Positions 21,533 through 31,166 of a stretch of 64,000 nt of DNA are shown one piece after another (the first letter of the stretch is position 1; the number at the start of each line of letters is the position of its first letter). Origin of the DNA: Cryoendolithus antarcticus (lineage: Eukaryota; Ascomycota; Dothideomycetes; Cladosporiales; Cladosporiaceae); contig NAJO01000019.1 of NCBI GenBank assembly GCA_002077065.1, positions 248,001 to 312,000 on the forward strand, in the 5' to 3' direction. The translations under genes and the position numbers were made by a program. The notes beneath the pieces are model-generated. The model made no database searches, was not told where the DNA came from, and worked only from the letters and a program-made list of their open reading frames with translations.

Positions 21533-22366
21533 TCAGTGCACTCCAAACACCTCCGTACAATCCTCGACTGTGTTGAGCAATGGAGCAATCCTGTTCGGCT
21601 CTCGTAGCGTCTCTGCAACATTTTCACGCATGCTACGCAACTTCTCCGACACTTCATCATACTTTGCCTCCTTGGCAGTATACTGCCGTATCACGGTGTT
21701 GCTCGAGTGTTCGATGTAGACCCTCGTGTCCCGGATCCGGACGATGACATCGTCCAGGCGGAGGAAGAAGCGACTCAACAGCAGTAGCCGATCTGGCATC
21801 ACGCGGATCTTGATGCTGAGCAGCCCAATCCCATTGTCGGCTAGTTCGTCCTCGTAGAGATCAACCTCACCAAAGAATAGGATTGGATCTGGCCGGCTGA
21901 GCAGGTCTGCTCGAACAGGATGCTTCGCCTGGCTGCTGACCTGCCAATCACCTTGGCTTTGGCCAAGATATGTGGTACCCTTGTAGTCTGTGCTATAGCT
22001 CCAGTCGAATGGCTTGACGACTTGCTTGATGTCTTCGTTGTGCTCACGGTCTTTCTTCCAGGCATCGGCGACCGCAACTTGAAGCATGCCTTCCTCGGTC
22101 TTGCTGACGCGATCAAGTGCATCTCTCGCATTGAAGTCGAGCTTCCAGCCTGTCTGTATATGTTCGATTGCAACGTAGTTGTCGCCGAAGATCATTTCGG
22201 GAATTGGAATGCCAATGGCTTTGTTAAGCTCCTCGATTGGCTCGGCTTTCAGTATGGGTTGCTTGCGAGTTGTGATCTTCCACTGCCCATTCTTAGTCGT
22301 GAAGGAGTCCAAGCCAGCTGTAGGACCAGGCGCCACGGTCGCTGCTGGCACGCCCGTGGTCGCCAT
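21533..22366 (-). CDS. TIP41: TIP41-like regulator of TOR/PP2A signalling
   Basis: Single exon, 277 residues, full length for the TIP41 family. Conserved blocks: WKITTRKQPILKAEPIEEL, PEMIFGDNYVAIEH, FNARDALDRV, KPFDWSYSTDYKGTTY, DPILFFGEVDLYEDELADNG, and VMPDRLLLLSRFFLRLDDV followed by IRDTR. Tip41 binds phosphatase-associated protein Tap42 and PP2A-like catalytic subunits and opposes TOR-dependent inhibition of these phosphatases, which controls Sit4/PP2A targets during nitrogen limitation. The start is the first ATG and gives a typical short disordered N-terminus. No oddities seen. Confidence 0.95.
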   Translation of the reverse strand: MATTGVPAATVAPGPTAGLDSFTTKNGQWKITTRKQPILKAEPIEELNKAIGIPIPEMIFGDNYVAIEHIQTGWKLDFNARDALDRVSKTEEGMLQVAVADAWKKDREHNEDIKQVVKPFDWSYSTDYKGTTYLGQSQGDWQVSSQAKHPVRADLLSRPDPILFFGEVDLYEDELADNGIGLLSIKIRVMPDRLLLLSRFFLRLDDVIVRIRDTRVYIEHSSNTVIRQYTAKEAKYDEVSEKLRSMRENVAETLREPNRIAPLLNTVEDCTEVFGVH

Positions 22367-22693
22367 GCTGTGTTATCCTCGAAGAAAGTGCGTGTTCGAA
22401 CTTCATTGAGGTGGATTCACTGGATGCTAGAATATAGACTGAGGCAGCAATTCATGTCGGCCTGACCAGCACCATCAATCCATGCTCTACCACGTCACAA
22501 CTTACGCCGCGTCAAATGTTCCATACTGCTGGAATGAAACGACGGGGCAGGGGCGTCATTGAGAACGCTGGATTTGCTGGGAGCATGAAGAAGTGCGATG
22601 AGCCGCAAGGGGATTCGCATCACTGGAACAGACTTGCACGAGCAGGCCAGCTTGGTGGCGATTGTCATTATGTTGTACAGTGTCAGTGGTTGC
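22367..22693. other. Intergenic region
   Basis: 327 bases between two minus-strand genes; promoter of tip41 and 3' end of the hydrolase gene. Nothing else seen. Confidence 0.5.
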
Positions 22694-23827
22694 CTACTTA
22701 CTAACTAGATCTACTGCTATGTTCAGGAACTTTGAATCACGAATCAAAGTCGTCATGGCAGACTGCTCACCTGTCTGCAGCGTGCCAACATTTGTAAGTA
22801 TGCACACTACACAGTCATGCTGCCACCACAGTCCAGCAGAGAATCCTAGTACAGCACCGAAATGACCGAGCCATGGACCTACAGTCTCGGTCTGCAGCTT
22901 AAACAGGCCGCAGCCCATCTCCATTCCCGGGGTCGCAGGCTGGAAGCTCTGCATGACTGCAACACTTTCACGATTGAGCAATTTGTGTTGCTGCATTGCA
23001 GCCCCAAACTTCAGCAAATCTGCAGCAGTAGAGATCATACCGCCGGCAAGCCACGCACCTGACAGGTTGGAGCCAGTGACATCGATCAGTCCATCGCCTA
23101 CGAGTGAAAATTTGTCGCTGATTCCTGCTGAGTCGCGAAATTGTGCAGTGTTGAGGTGGTATCGGCGAGGCGCATTCTTCTCATCGCGCTCTTCGAAACC
23201 TTCGAGACACGTTCGATGCAATCCCAGCGGGTCAAGGATACGTCGTCGGATCTGCGTTGCCGCTGTCGTTTGCGTGACCGCCTCGATAACCAGACCTAGT
23301 ACGGTGTAGTTGGTGTCGGCGTAGTAGAAAGCCTCAGGCTCAGGAGCGAAGCGTTTAGGCCGACGAATATACTCCAGTGTTTCTGCATGCTCCCAAATAT
23401 AGCTTAAGCGCATTTCTCGACCTCGCCCATTGACAAGCCACACTGGATCTGCTTCCCAGTTGTCGATGCCAGCGCGGTGGCTAAGGAGCTGCTTTATGCT
23501 GGCATCTGCCATGCAGTCGATATCTCGATAGACATCTTCTCTCAAATGACGTGAGACACTGTCTGTAAGATGTAGCTTGCCTTCTTCGACCAATTGGAGC
23601 ACCACCACCGCCACAAACGTCTTGGTAATGCTCCCGATACCAAATTGATGGTCATCATCGACTGGAAGTTTTTGCAGGACGTCAGCGTAGCCTTTCTTGA
23701 AGATATTTGCAGTGCCGCTCGACGTTGAAGCAATCCCTGTGATCAGACCGCCGACTTGCACATGTTGTTCAAGAAGAGCATTCAGAGTGGCCGTTGGATC
23801 TACTTCAGTCGAAGCCATTGTGGACAT
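22694..23827 (-). CDS. Class C beta-lactamase-like serine hydrolase
   Basis: Single exon, 377 residues (second ATG three codons in, at 23818). The catalytic S-x-x-K is seen as SITK within FGIGSITKTFVAVVVLQLVEEG near residue 66; the second motif region reads FYYADTNYTVLGLVIE, where the usual Y-x-N is a Y-A-D; the third motif is GHFGAVLGF. AGGMISTAADLLKF is also typical. This fold covers esterases, D-aminopeptidases and transesterases such as the lovastatin acyltransferase as well as beta-lactamases, so the substrate is unknown. No signal peptide, so probably cytosolic. No neighbouring biosynthetic genes suggest a pathway. It should not be read as an antibiotic-resistance gene. Confidence 0.82.
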   Translation of the reverse strand: MSTMASTEVDPTATLNALLEQHVQVGGLITGIASTSSGTANIFKKGYADVLQKLPVDDDHQFGIGSITKTFVAVVVLQLVEEGKLHLTDSVSRHLREDVYRDIDCMADASIKQLLSHRAGIDNWEADPVWLVNGRGREMRLSYIWEHAETLEYIRRPKRFAPEPEAFYYADTNYTVLGLVIEAVTQTTAATQIRRRILDPLGLHRTCLEGFEERDEKNAPRRYHLNTAQFRDSAGISDKFSLVGDGLIDVTGSNLSGAWLAGGMISTAADLLKFGAAMQQHKLLNRESVAVMQSFQPATPGMEMGCGLFKLQTETVGPWLGHFGAVLGFSAGLWWQHDCVVCILTNVGTLQTGEQSAMTTLIRDSKFLNIAVDLVSK

Positions 23828-24371
23828 TGGTCCTAGTTCGTCTCGAGGTGAGAGAGCTCACGCCGTTGCTGTGCTGCCAAGCTCAGACAGCTATGCCTGC
23901 GCGAATATTCTCATGGGCAAGCACTGCAGACTGGATTCTGGATGCTCAGTGCATTAGGTAGGTCTTCCCTCGGTCAAATTGACCCCCAATCTGTGCCGGT
24001 TCGGGATCGGAGCGGCAAGCAAGCCAAAGCCTCTTCTGACAGCGCACGGGTTTGATGATCGCGCTTGAGCCATTCACGCTGATGTGGCTTGCGTGATCTC
24101 CTGTGTCGAATCTCACGCGACGGAGTTGTAGGTCTTCTCTTCTTTTGTTGTAGAATACCATATGACCATGAGTCACGGCAGAGTTACTCTACACGTAAGG
24201 CGAAAGACGCCTGGCAAGCCATGAGGTTCTGGGCCAATCACATGATGATCGCAAACGTGTTTGCAATTGGGAGGCAGTGGTGAGCACTGGTGAGCGTTTA
24301 CGAAATCTGTTCGATCGCTGGATCTCTTCGAGGACCGTTTTCTTCTTGGACACAAGCCATTCGAATCCAAC
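23828..24371. other. Divergent intergenic region
   Basis: 540 bases between the hydrolase start (left) and the mannosyltransferase start (right). No additional gene or motif recognised. Confidence 0.5.
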
Positions 24372-26066
24372 ATGTTCGCGAACGTGAGCTGGGTGTCCAT
24401 CTCCAGCCAAAGCAGACAACTGTACATCCTGGCAGGGGCGGCCAGCATCCTCTTCATCCTTGGCAGCACGACCTTATTCCTCAGATCTGACGATCCAGCA
24501 CGGACACTCGTCACTTGGCCTACTATCACTTCGACGAAATCCGAAAGTCGTCCCGTAATCGAAGTTGAAGGCATCAACCTCGGACGGCCCTTCACAGCGC
24601 CAGTGAGTGCATCCTCCGTCACGGATCCACTAGCATGGCTGTTCGATACTGTACAGTCTCGCTTTGCGAAGACAATGCAAGATGCTAGCAGACCGAAGCC
24701 CGAGTACCCCATGTGCTCACTCAATCCATCCCGGTATGAGCATACTGCGCTTCATCCGGTCACAGAGTCTCATCGATGGCAGAGACCTGGGCGAAGTTCG
24801 GTCATCTCCATCGCCATCAATCTCAAAGACTCCGAAGGTGTAATTCCTGCGCAGTCGCTGGCTTTGCTAGAAGCTATAGCCTACCTCTTGACGTTCAACA
24901 AGGTCTATATCTCGATTTACGAGAATGGCTCGATGGATCAAACACACGCGCTCTTGTCAGACTTCGGTGCAGCCTTGCAAGCCTTAAAAGTGGATGGCAT
25001 CTTCATCCATTCCTCTCGCATGATCTCAGACTTTGGCTTCAATGACCGTATCGTCATGCTGTCTGAGATCCGCAATCTAGCGTTGACGCCCTTGATGCCT
25101 TACGCGGAGACCGGGACGCTAATCTTCATCAACGACGTGATGATGTGTGCGAGCGATGTGCTGGAGCTGGTCCATCAGCAGCGGTTGCAGAAAGCCGACA
25201 TGGTCTTCGGCATGGATTGGGGCACCGTGCACCGCAAGATCCGGCCAGGCGAAGTGGGTTATAAGCCGCCGTCTGATCCGGAGGACGACGATACGTACGT
25301 CTACACGAATGTCACTCGCGTGTACGACGTGTGGGTTGGTCGAGGCATTGATGGGGACCTGGTCTATCCCTTCAAAACCCTGGGCGGATACACCCCCATG
25401 TCGGCCAATGAAAGCTGGGTGAGTGACGCCTATCTCACGCAGACCAGGGCTGTCCATCAACGCTGGCTCGATGGACTACCGATTCCAATGTACAGCGGGT
25501 GGGGAGGCATGTCAGCCTTTGATGCATCTCTCTTCACGGTCGACCATCTGCGCTTCCGCTCGAGTGTCACTTCCGGCTGGACTGGCGGACACTCAGGTGG
25601 TGCGCTTGGCACCTGGGGTCAGCTGATGAGTGCTCCTGGCTATCTCGAGCAAGACTGTCCCGGCGCCAGTGAGTGCAAGTACGTCGGGCGAGACATCTGG
25701 AACATCCGCAACGGCAAGGCAAGAATCGTCATGGCAACTCAAGTGCGGACTACGTACAGTATCGAGGACTGGCACATCATGATCGAGTCTGCCGATCCTG
25801 CTCCAACTACGTTGAGGACAGATTATGACCAGAAGGAAATTGAGCTTATCGACTGGAGCGAGGTCAAGGCACCGGAAGGCGTCGTCTGTATTCCTTCCAG
25901 AGACAAGTCGGGAGGCTACCTCGATGTCTGGGCAGAGTACAATCATCGGTATCGAGTGAATCCAATGTACAAGACGCCTGCTGAATTGCAGGAGACGGAG
26001 GCGGCACGTGCGGCGAAAAGCTTGCAGGGTAGTGGTATCGTCACGCTAGCAACTGCCAGTCCGTGA
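24372..26066 (+). CDS. CAP59/CMT1-type alpha-1,3-mannosyltransferase (GT69), type II membrane protein
   Basis: Single exon, 564 residues. A hydrophobic signal anchor at about 18-37 (LYILAGAASILFILGSTTLF) follows a short cytosolic N-terminus. The catalytic region has SVISIAINLKDSEGV, VYISIYENGSMDQTHALL, RNLALTPLMPYAETG, LIFINDVMMCASDVLELVHQ (the aspartate-containing donor site), DMVFGMDWG, and late blocks GWGGMSAFDASLF and CPGASECKYVGRDIW. These define the Cryptococcus CAP59/CMT1 family (GT69), which transfers alpha-1,3-mannose in the Golgi, best known from capsule synthesis. In ascomycetes the acceptor is not settled; a cell-wall or glycolipid glycan is inferred. The length and complete motif set indicate an intact gene. 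Confidence 0.9.
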   Translation: MFANVSWVSISSQSRQLYILAGAASILFILGSTTLFLRSDDPARTLVTWPTITSTKSESRPVIEVEGINLGRPFTAPVSASSVTDPLAWLFDTVQSRFAKTMQDASRPKPEYPMCSLNPSRYEHTALHPVTESHRWQRPGRSSVISIAINLKDSEGVIPAQSLALLEAIAYLLTFNKVYISIYENGSMDQTHALLSDFGAALQALKVDGIFIHSSRMISDFGFNDRIVMLSEIRNLALTPLMPYAETGTLIFINDVMMCASDVLELVHQQRLQKADMVFGMDWGTVHRKIRPGEVGYKPPSDPEDDDTYVYTNVTRVYDVWVGRGIDGDLVYPFKTLGGYTPMSANESWVSDAYLTQTRAVHQRWLDGLPIPMYSGWGGMSAFDASLFTVDHLRFRSSVTSGWTGGHSGGALGTWGQLMSAPGYLEQDCPGASECKYVGRDIWNIRNGKARIVMATQVRTTYSIEDWHIMIESADPAPTTLRTDYDQKEIELIDWSEVKAPEGVVCIPSRDKSGGYLDVWAEYNHRYRVNPMYKTPAELQETEAARAAKSLQGSGIVTLATASP

Positions 26067-26654
26067 GTGCGCCTCCCAGCACGGGGCTTGGTCTGACGTG
26101 CAGACCACTAAGGGCATTATATCTGGCACGTCTCGCGCCTCGGCGCGCGTGTGCCGAGGTGAGTGCGGGCTGGCGAAAGCCACAATTGTGTGGAATACGA
26201 AGATAGGACGGCAACCAAGGTGCATGACTGATGGCGTTTATGGAGAAAGACTTTTGGGGTTATGCTGTGAATATGTGTAGCGGATGTAACAAAATGTACC
26301 AAGATACAACCGAGGAATAGGAGGGCTAAGCCTGGGTAACAAGACATACATAGTGCCGATAGACCGACTTTGGAAGTAAGGGTGAGGTGCCAAGTGTGTT
26401 GAGTGTAGCTTAGTACACCAGCATCGCCCTGCTCGACTGCTCGGCGTGAGCACTTTCCTGAGTTTATGTTGCAGTCCAGAGGCGCGCTCCACGTCCGCTG
26501 ATAATAATGCAAGACCGACCAGCTAGCCACGTGCGCAGCGTCCATGTTATTGTTCGTTCGTATGCTGCTCGGTGAGAGCGTTGGGCAGTATGGACAGTCG
26601 TGAGTACGTCGATGGCATCAAGAGTAATTGCAATCACACCATCGAGAAGGCAAG
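26067..26654. other. Convergent intergenic region
   Basis: 588 bases between two stop codons. Apart from a short GC-rich inverted repeat (26138-26159) nothing is recognised; open minus frames here lack domains. Confidence 0.5.
26138..26159. repeat. Small GC-rich inverted repeat
   Basis: Arms CCTCGGC and GCCGAGG around an 8-base loop, 72 bases past the mannosyltransferase stop. It could form a 7-bp hairpin in the 3' UTR. Function unknown; chance is possible in this GC-rich stretch. Confidence 0.35.
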
Positions 26655-28088
26655 CTACCCAGCTACATAGTTGCTCAGCCGTCCCAGACTATATCGCTTC
26701 GGCGTCACGTCCTTTTCGCGCTCGCCACTGGGAGTGCCAGGCCGACTACCTTCCCTCTTAAAGAAGGCAATATTCTCCCTCAATGCCACATACTCCGAGT
26801 CAGCATATCCTATCACTTCCGCAATCTTGCGACTGCTTAAACCTTTGATGCGTTTGATCTCGATGGCGCTGTAGTTAACAAGAGCACGGCCCGCCTCTTC
26901 TGCTTCACTCAAAGGAGACTCTCGTGTAGGCAGTATGCTCAGCCGGACGCATTCCTGCTGTCCGAAAGAGCCTTCTACATCCACAACGCCGACAGGTAGC
27001 AAGCCAGCACCGTTGGTGAGAGCTGTGTAGGCACCGCGGTCAATGAAGAGGGTTCCGTGTGGCGCCAATCCGTGTAGTAGCCAAAAATATCGATCTCGGA
27101 TTGGATGAGGATCGGGCAAAAAGCGAGTGTGCAATGGCGGGATCTCGATGTCGATCGTTGTGTTGTTTGCAGAGTCAGGAGCTTGTGACGAATCTGGGGT
27201 GGCAATGCCAGCAGTCGATTGAGCAGGCAGTTCGAGACTCGATTCGAGACTCTTCGCAGCAGCCTTCTGACTCTCAGCGTATCTGACGATACTAGCTATA
27301 TTGCCAGGTTTGCTGCTTCTCGTGATCACTGTAGTCACTCCGGCTGCCGTAGCCAGTCGAGCTGCTGTGAGCTTAGTACCCATGCCTCCAGTGCCGAGAG
27401 AAGAACCTCCAGACGATACATCAACGTCGAGATCTGCAATATCTTCAACAACTTCGATGGGTCTAGCGTCAGGGTGTTTTCTTGGGTTCTTGTCATACAG
27501 GCAGTCGACATCAGTCATCAGGAAAAGATAGTCTGCCTGGACCATGCCAGCTGTGATTGCGCTGAGAGTATCATTATCGCCAAACTTGATCTCCTGAACC
27601 GATATCGTGTCATTCTCGTTCACAACAGGTATTGCGCCTCTCGACATCAGCGACGCGAATGTGTTCTGTGCATTAAGGTACTGATTCCGGTCTGCGATGT
27701 CGTGTCGAGTGAGCAGGACTTGAGAGACAAGCATATTGAAGTATGCAAACTGCTGCGTCCACATGTTCATGAGGCTCACTTGACCGATCGATGCTAATGC
27801 CTGTACATCTGGCAGGTGCTTGGGTCGTCTCGGTTCGCCGGTAAGATGCAATGCCATTCCGATCGCGCCGGACGAGCATATAACGACTCGATGGCCATCT
27901 CGCCGTAATGCAACGACTGTTTCGACAATGGTGCCTATGACCGACACAAGCGGTTCATGTGTATCCTCGGACACTATGGAGGATGTGCCTGCGCAAATTG
28001 TGGTCAGTGGACGACTGTTCGCCAGAAGACAGAGCGTATACCTGAGGAAATTACCCAGCTTGATCACTATAGTCAGGTGCCTCTTCAT
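26655..28088 (-). CDS. PRO1: Glutamate 5-kinase with PUA domain (proline biosynthesis)
   Basis: Two exons: 28055-28088 (MKRHLTIVIKLG) and 26655-27988, intron 66 bases (GTAATT...GCGCAG). Splicing gives IVIKLGTSSIVSEDTHEPL, the conserved start of the amino-acid kinase domain; without splicing the frame stays open but inserts foreign residues, so the intron is judged by homology. Product 455 residues. Other blocks: VVICSSGAIGMAL, PVVNENDTISVQEIKFGDNDTLSAI (quoted in part), LMTDVDCLYDKNP, GGMGTKLTAARLA, and a C-terminal PUA domain (FIDRGAYTALTNGAGLL, VEGSFGQQE). The enzyme phosphorylates glutamate as the first step to proline. I start at 28088, not the longer upstream frame, because homologues begin a few residues before the TIVIKLG strand. 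Shares a promoter with the Aurora kinase gene. Confidence 0.94.
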   Translation of the reverse strand: MKRHLTIVIKLGNFLRYTLCLLANSRPLTTICAGTSSIVSEDTHEPLVSVIGTIVETVVALRRDGHRVVICSSGAIGMALHLTGEPRRPKHLPDVQALASIGQVSLMNMWTQQFAYFNMLVSQVLLTRHDIADRNQYLNAQNTFASLMSRGAIPVVNENDTISVQEIKFGDNDTLSAITAGMVQADYLFLMTDVDCLYDKNPRKHPDARPIEVVEDIADLDVDVSSGGSSLGTGGMGTKLTAARLATAAGVTTVITRSSKPGNIASIVRYAESQKAAAKSLESSLELPAQSTAGIATPDSSQAPDSANNTTIDIEIPPLHTRFLPDPHPIRDRYFWLLHGLAPHGTLFIDRGAYTALTNGAGLLPVGVVDVEGSFGQQECVRLSILPTRESPLSEAEEAGRALVNYSAIEIKRIKGLSSRKIAEVIGYADSEYVALRENIAFFKREGSRPGTPSGEREKDVTPKRYSLGRLSNYVAG

Positions 28089-28494
28089 CGTTGCGGCTAG
28101 TACTACGGGTGGTTCTCTTCGAATCACCAGCCCACTCGGATTGTGAACTGTGATGCGAGGAGGAGAGAGAAAGAGTGTTGCGGCGTTCTTGGATACCTTG
28201 AAGGGGGAATCGCTACTATGTGTTACGCCGGACCAACAAGGCGAAGAAGTGCGATGCCTTCGAGAATGAGGCAATGGGCGGCCTTTGAGGAGAAATATGC
28301 GACTGCCTTTATTTGAGGATCTGCGTCGTACCTGCATGTACTTGCATGTCAAGGGCGTATTGCTGATGTCATCGCCCGGATTAACGTAAATCCGGTATAT
28401 TGTCATGCCAACGCTCGCGATAAACTCAACCTCGACATCAAGCATTGGCATCACGCAAGATTGTCGCAAGCACACACAATCACTACAGCGCGTC
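28089..28494. other. Divergent promoter of pro1 and the Aurora kinase gene
   Basis: 406 bases. A TGATGTCA sequence (ATF/CREB-like) lies near 28366. An upstream in-frame ATG for the kinase is at 28405. Confidence 0.5.
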
Positions 28495-29631
28495 ATGGCT
28501 ACTGTGGACTATCTCTCGAGCACCCTGGAGGGTGTGAGTGTGCAAGACGAGAACTTCGACAGCAATGCGCCCTTCAACAAATCGAAAACCCTCGCCTCCT
28601 CCCTCTCAGCATCGCAATCACGCCTCAAGTTCCCTCTCCAAAAGATCGCAAACAACAGCACGACCTCAAAGCCTCAACACCTCACGAAAATCACCCTCCC
28701 CTCCCAGTCAGCGCAATCAGGCTCCTCACTCACAGCTCTGCCCCGCTCCTCAGCCTCCGAATCTCGACCTTCAGACAGCTCGGCAGACCCAATAACACAG
28801 TCCATCCCAACACCCCCCAAAGCCTTCCACCTAGGCATGTTCGAAATCGGCAAACCCCTCGGCAAAGGCAAATTCGGGCGCGTCTACCTCGCCCGCACGC
28901 GCAGCACAGGCTTCGTCTGCGCGCTGAAAGTGCTGCACAAATCCGAGCTGCAGCAAGGCAAAGTGGAGAAACAAGTCCGGCGCGAGATAGAGATCCAATC
29001 TAATCTCGCGCATCCGAATGTGCTGCGCTTATACGGCCATTTTCACGATAGCAAGCGGATATTCTTAATTCTGGAGTTTGCTGGGAGAGGGGAGTTGTAC
29101 AAGCATTTGCGCAAAGCGGGCAAGTTCGCGGAGCCCTTGGCGGCGCAGTATATCGCGCAGATGGCGAGTGCGCTGAAGTATCTGCATAAGAAGCACGTCA
29201 TACACCGGGACATCAAGCCCGAGAATATCCTCGTGGGCCTGCACGGGGAGATCAAAATCTCGGATTTTGGATGGAGTGTGCACGCGCCTAACAACCGGCG
29301 GAAAACTATGTGCGGCACGCTGGATTATTTGCCGCCGGAGATGATCAGGCCGGGAAGGGAGGAGAACTGGTATGATGAGAAGGTTGATCTGTGGAGTTTG
29401 GGCGTGCTGGCTTATGAGTTTCTTGTGGGGGAGGCGCCGTTTGAGGATACGCCTGTTATGACGCAGAGAAGGATTGCGAGGGGGGAGATGACTATACCGA
29501 CGAATCTCAGTGCTGAGGCGAGGGATCTGATAAAGCGATTGCTTGTGTTGGATCCGGAGAAGCGGTTGGCGCTGGAGGAGGTGGAGCGACATCCGTGGAT
29601 TCTGCGGCATTGTGTCCAGAGTGGGAAGTGA
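28495..29631 (+). CDS. ARK1: Aurora/Ipl1 serine-threonine kinase
   Basis: Single exon, 378 residues from ATG 28495; an in-frame ATG at 28405 would add 30 poorly conserved residues. A disordered N-terminus of 115 residues precedes the kinase: [18 protein letters not shown] (Gly loop), [10 protein letters not shown] (ATP lysine), [11 protein letters not shown] (helix C), [13 protein letters not shown] (catalytic loop), [12 protein letters not shown] (DFG) and the Aurora-type activation loop [35 protein letters not shown] and a C-terminal HPWIL are also typical. The enzyme is the catalytic part of the chromosomal passenger complex, correcting kinetochore attachment. Base use is skewed: the plus strand is C-rich to about 28.9 kb and G-rich after 29.0 kb. 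Confidence 0.95.
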   Translation: MATVDYLSSTLEGVSVQDENFDSNAPFNKSKTLASSLSASQSRLKFPLQKIANNSTTSKPQHLTKITLPSQSAQSGSSLTALPRSSASESRPSDSSADPITQSIPTPPKAFHLGMFEIGKPLGKGKFGRVYLARTRSTGFVCALKVLHKSELQQGKVEKQVRREIEIQSNLAHPNVLRLYGHFHDSKRIFLILEFAGRGELYKHLRKAGKFAEPLAAQYIAQMASALKYLHKKHVIHRDIKPENILVGLHGEIKISDFGWSVHAPNNRRKTMCGTLDYLPPEMIRPGREENWYDEKVDLWSLGVLAYEFLVGEAPFEDTPVMTQRRIARGEMTIPTNLSAEARDLIKRLLVLDPEKRLALEEVERHPWILRHCVQSGK

Positions 29632-30217
29632 GAAAGAGAAGTCATTAATGAATCTTGGTTTCTGGTCTGCGTTTGAGTGGAGTTTAGCGCTGCGAGTTTA
29701 TAGCTTCGCTGTACATGGAGCGATGGTCCTCCACGCTGTCGTCCTTCTACCCGTCCGCCTCACCTCTGCTCTTTATCGCGGATGCTTGAAGTATCAAGCT
29801 TCGCTTTCGTCCTCCAATATTGTAACGACCCAACTGTCAGGTCTGGTCAATGGAAAACCTACCGCAGTGTATCTCGGCCATCGGGGTCGCTTAGCTGCTG
29901 AAAACATGGCGGGCGGTCGCCGTTTCGATGGCGCGATGTCTGCCGTTGCTTTGCGTGGTTCCTGCTCAATTTGAAGGCCAGGTCTCGGAACGCTCGAAGG
30001 TTGGAAGTATCCCTTCATCGTCGCGATTGAATGTCCAACCCCGCAGCCGTGCAACACGCTGGACCGCGTTCTTCTCCGTGACTCCTCTCAGGAATGCCTC
30101 CGAGCAGAAGGCGCCCGACGAAGTGACCAGCGGGCCAGGACTTCGCCCAGACACAGCGTCCCACGAGTCCGGCTTTGTCACTTCCAGTATCGTCTCTCTT
30201 CATGACACCATCTCGCC
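29632..30217. other. Convergent intergenic region
   Basis: 586 bases between two stop codons. Open frames at 29794-30057 and 29966-30181 (minus) lack domains or splice support. Nothing else recognised. Confidence 0.45.
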
Positions 30218-30937
30218 TCACCGATATATCTCATCAAACGGCCTCGTATCCCGAAAGCACCCCTCCCAAACCTCATCCACGACCCTCACCGCCTGCACGT
30301 CATCCTTACACGCCGGTCTCGCAGCTACACTCAGCGTCGCCCTCCGCCTCACACACTCCTGCAACTGCTGCGTCAGTCCCCACTGGCCCCGTGTGAAGAA
30401 TTCTCTACCCCATCTACACTCCCCGCTTAACGTGCTCGCCCTGATCTCCATACAAGCCGCGTGCCGTAGATCGTAAGGGTCGAGCTTGAACCGCATGTGG
30501 TCGTAGGCATGCACCATCTCATGCGCCAGTGTGTCTTCCAAATGCCCTCGATTCCGGATGTGATTTGCGCATATCAAGATGCCGTGCGTGGGGCTGAAGC
30601 CACCTGCCTGGGAGGTAGGACAGCGAGCGCACGTCACTGTATCGCTTGTGATTGATGCGCTGCCTGAGCTTGGGGCAAGGAGGTCGATATTATGTGACAT
30701 GAAGCGGATTATGGGGGAGTGCTTGAAGAGCCATTCTTTATCGTTGTTGCAGCGAGTGGTGTACTTTTCCTCGTTGATGTCGTCGTGGTGGTCGTAGTAC
30801 TTTTGGCGGAGGGTGGGGTCTGCGCGGCCGGTGAGGATGGAGAAGAAGGTCGACCAGTTGTAGAAGGTTTCGGAGTCGGCGGAGGAGATGGGGGTGGATG
30901 TTGGCGGGTTAGCGGTCTGGGTGGTGGACACCGCCAT
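30218..30937 (-). CDS. ATP23: Mitochondrial inner-membrane protease Atp23
   Basis: Single exon, 239 residues. The zinc-metalloprotease motif HEMVH sits at about 139-143 in [20 protein letters not shown], preceded by [17 protein letters not shown] and [12 protein letters not shown], and followed by [26 protein letters not shown]. Conserved cysteines (near 63, 103, 106, 123 and in [10 protein letters not shown]) fit the Mia40-dependent, disulfide-rich intermembrane-space protein. In yeast Atp23 processes the Atp6 precursor, helps ATP synthase assembly and degrades Ups1. Length and all motifs are intact. It shares a short promoter with the divergent histone deacetylase gene. Confidence 0.94.
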   Translation of the reverse strand: MAVSTTQTANPPTSTPISSADSETFYNWSTFFSILTGRADPTLRQKYYDHHDDINEEKYTTRCNNDKEWLFKHSPIIRFMSHNIDLLAPSSGSASITSDTVTCARCPTSQAGGFSPTHGILICANHIRNRGHLEDTLAHEMVHAYDHMRFKLDPYDLRHAACMEIRASTLSGECRWGREFFTRGQWGLTQQLQECVRRRATLSVAARPACKDDVQAVRVVDEVWEGCFRDTRPFDEIYR

Positions 30938-31166
30938 GATAGAAGAGCTCTACGGTCGATCGCTTCGAGCAATGGATGCTATCATTACCGTGAATGGAGT
31001 TCTAATGTGTCGAGTACGATGATATGCCAAGGCATCGCCGTGCTGAGACATGATTGGTGCGCACCAAACGCGACTTCTTTCGCGTCGTGCAACAGATCGT
31101 CACTGCGAGACTTGTCTCATACCTGTGCGAACAATAGAGGCGCCCAACGGCGCGGAGACAGCGAGC

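Noticed and set aside
28538..29003. Pro/Ser/Arg-rich frames overlapping the Aurora kinase N-terminus
   Set aside because: Shadows created by C-rich codon use in the real frame.
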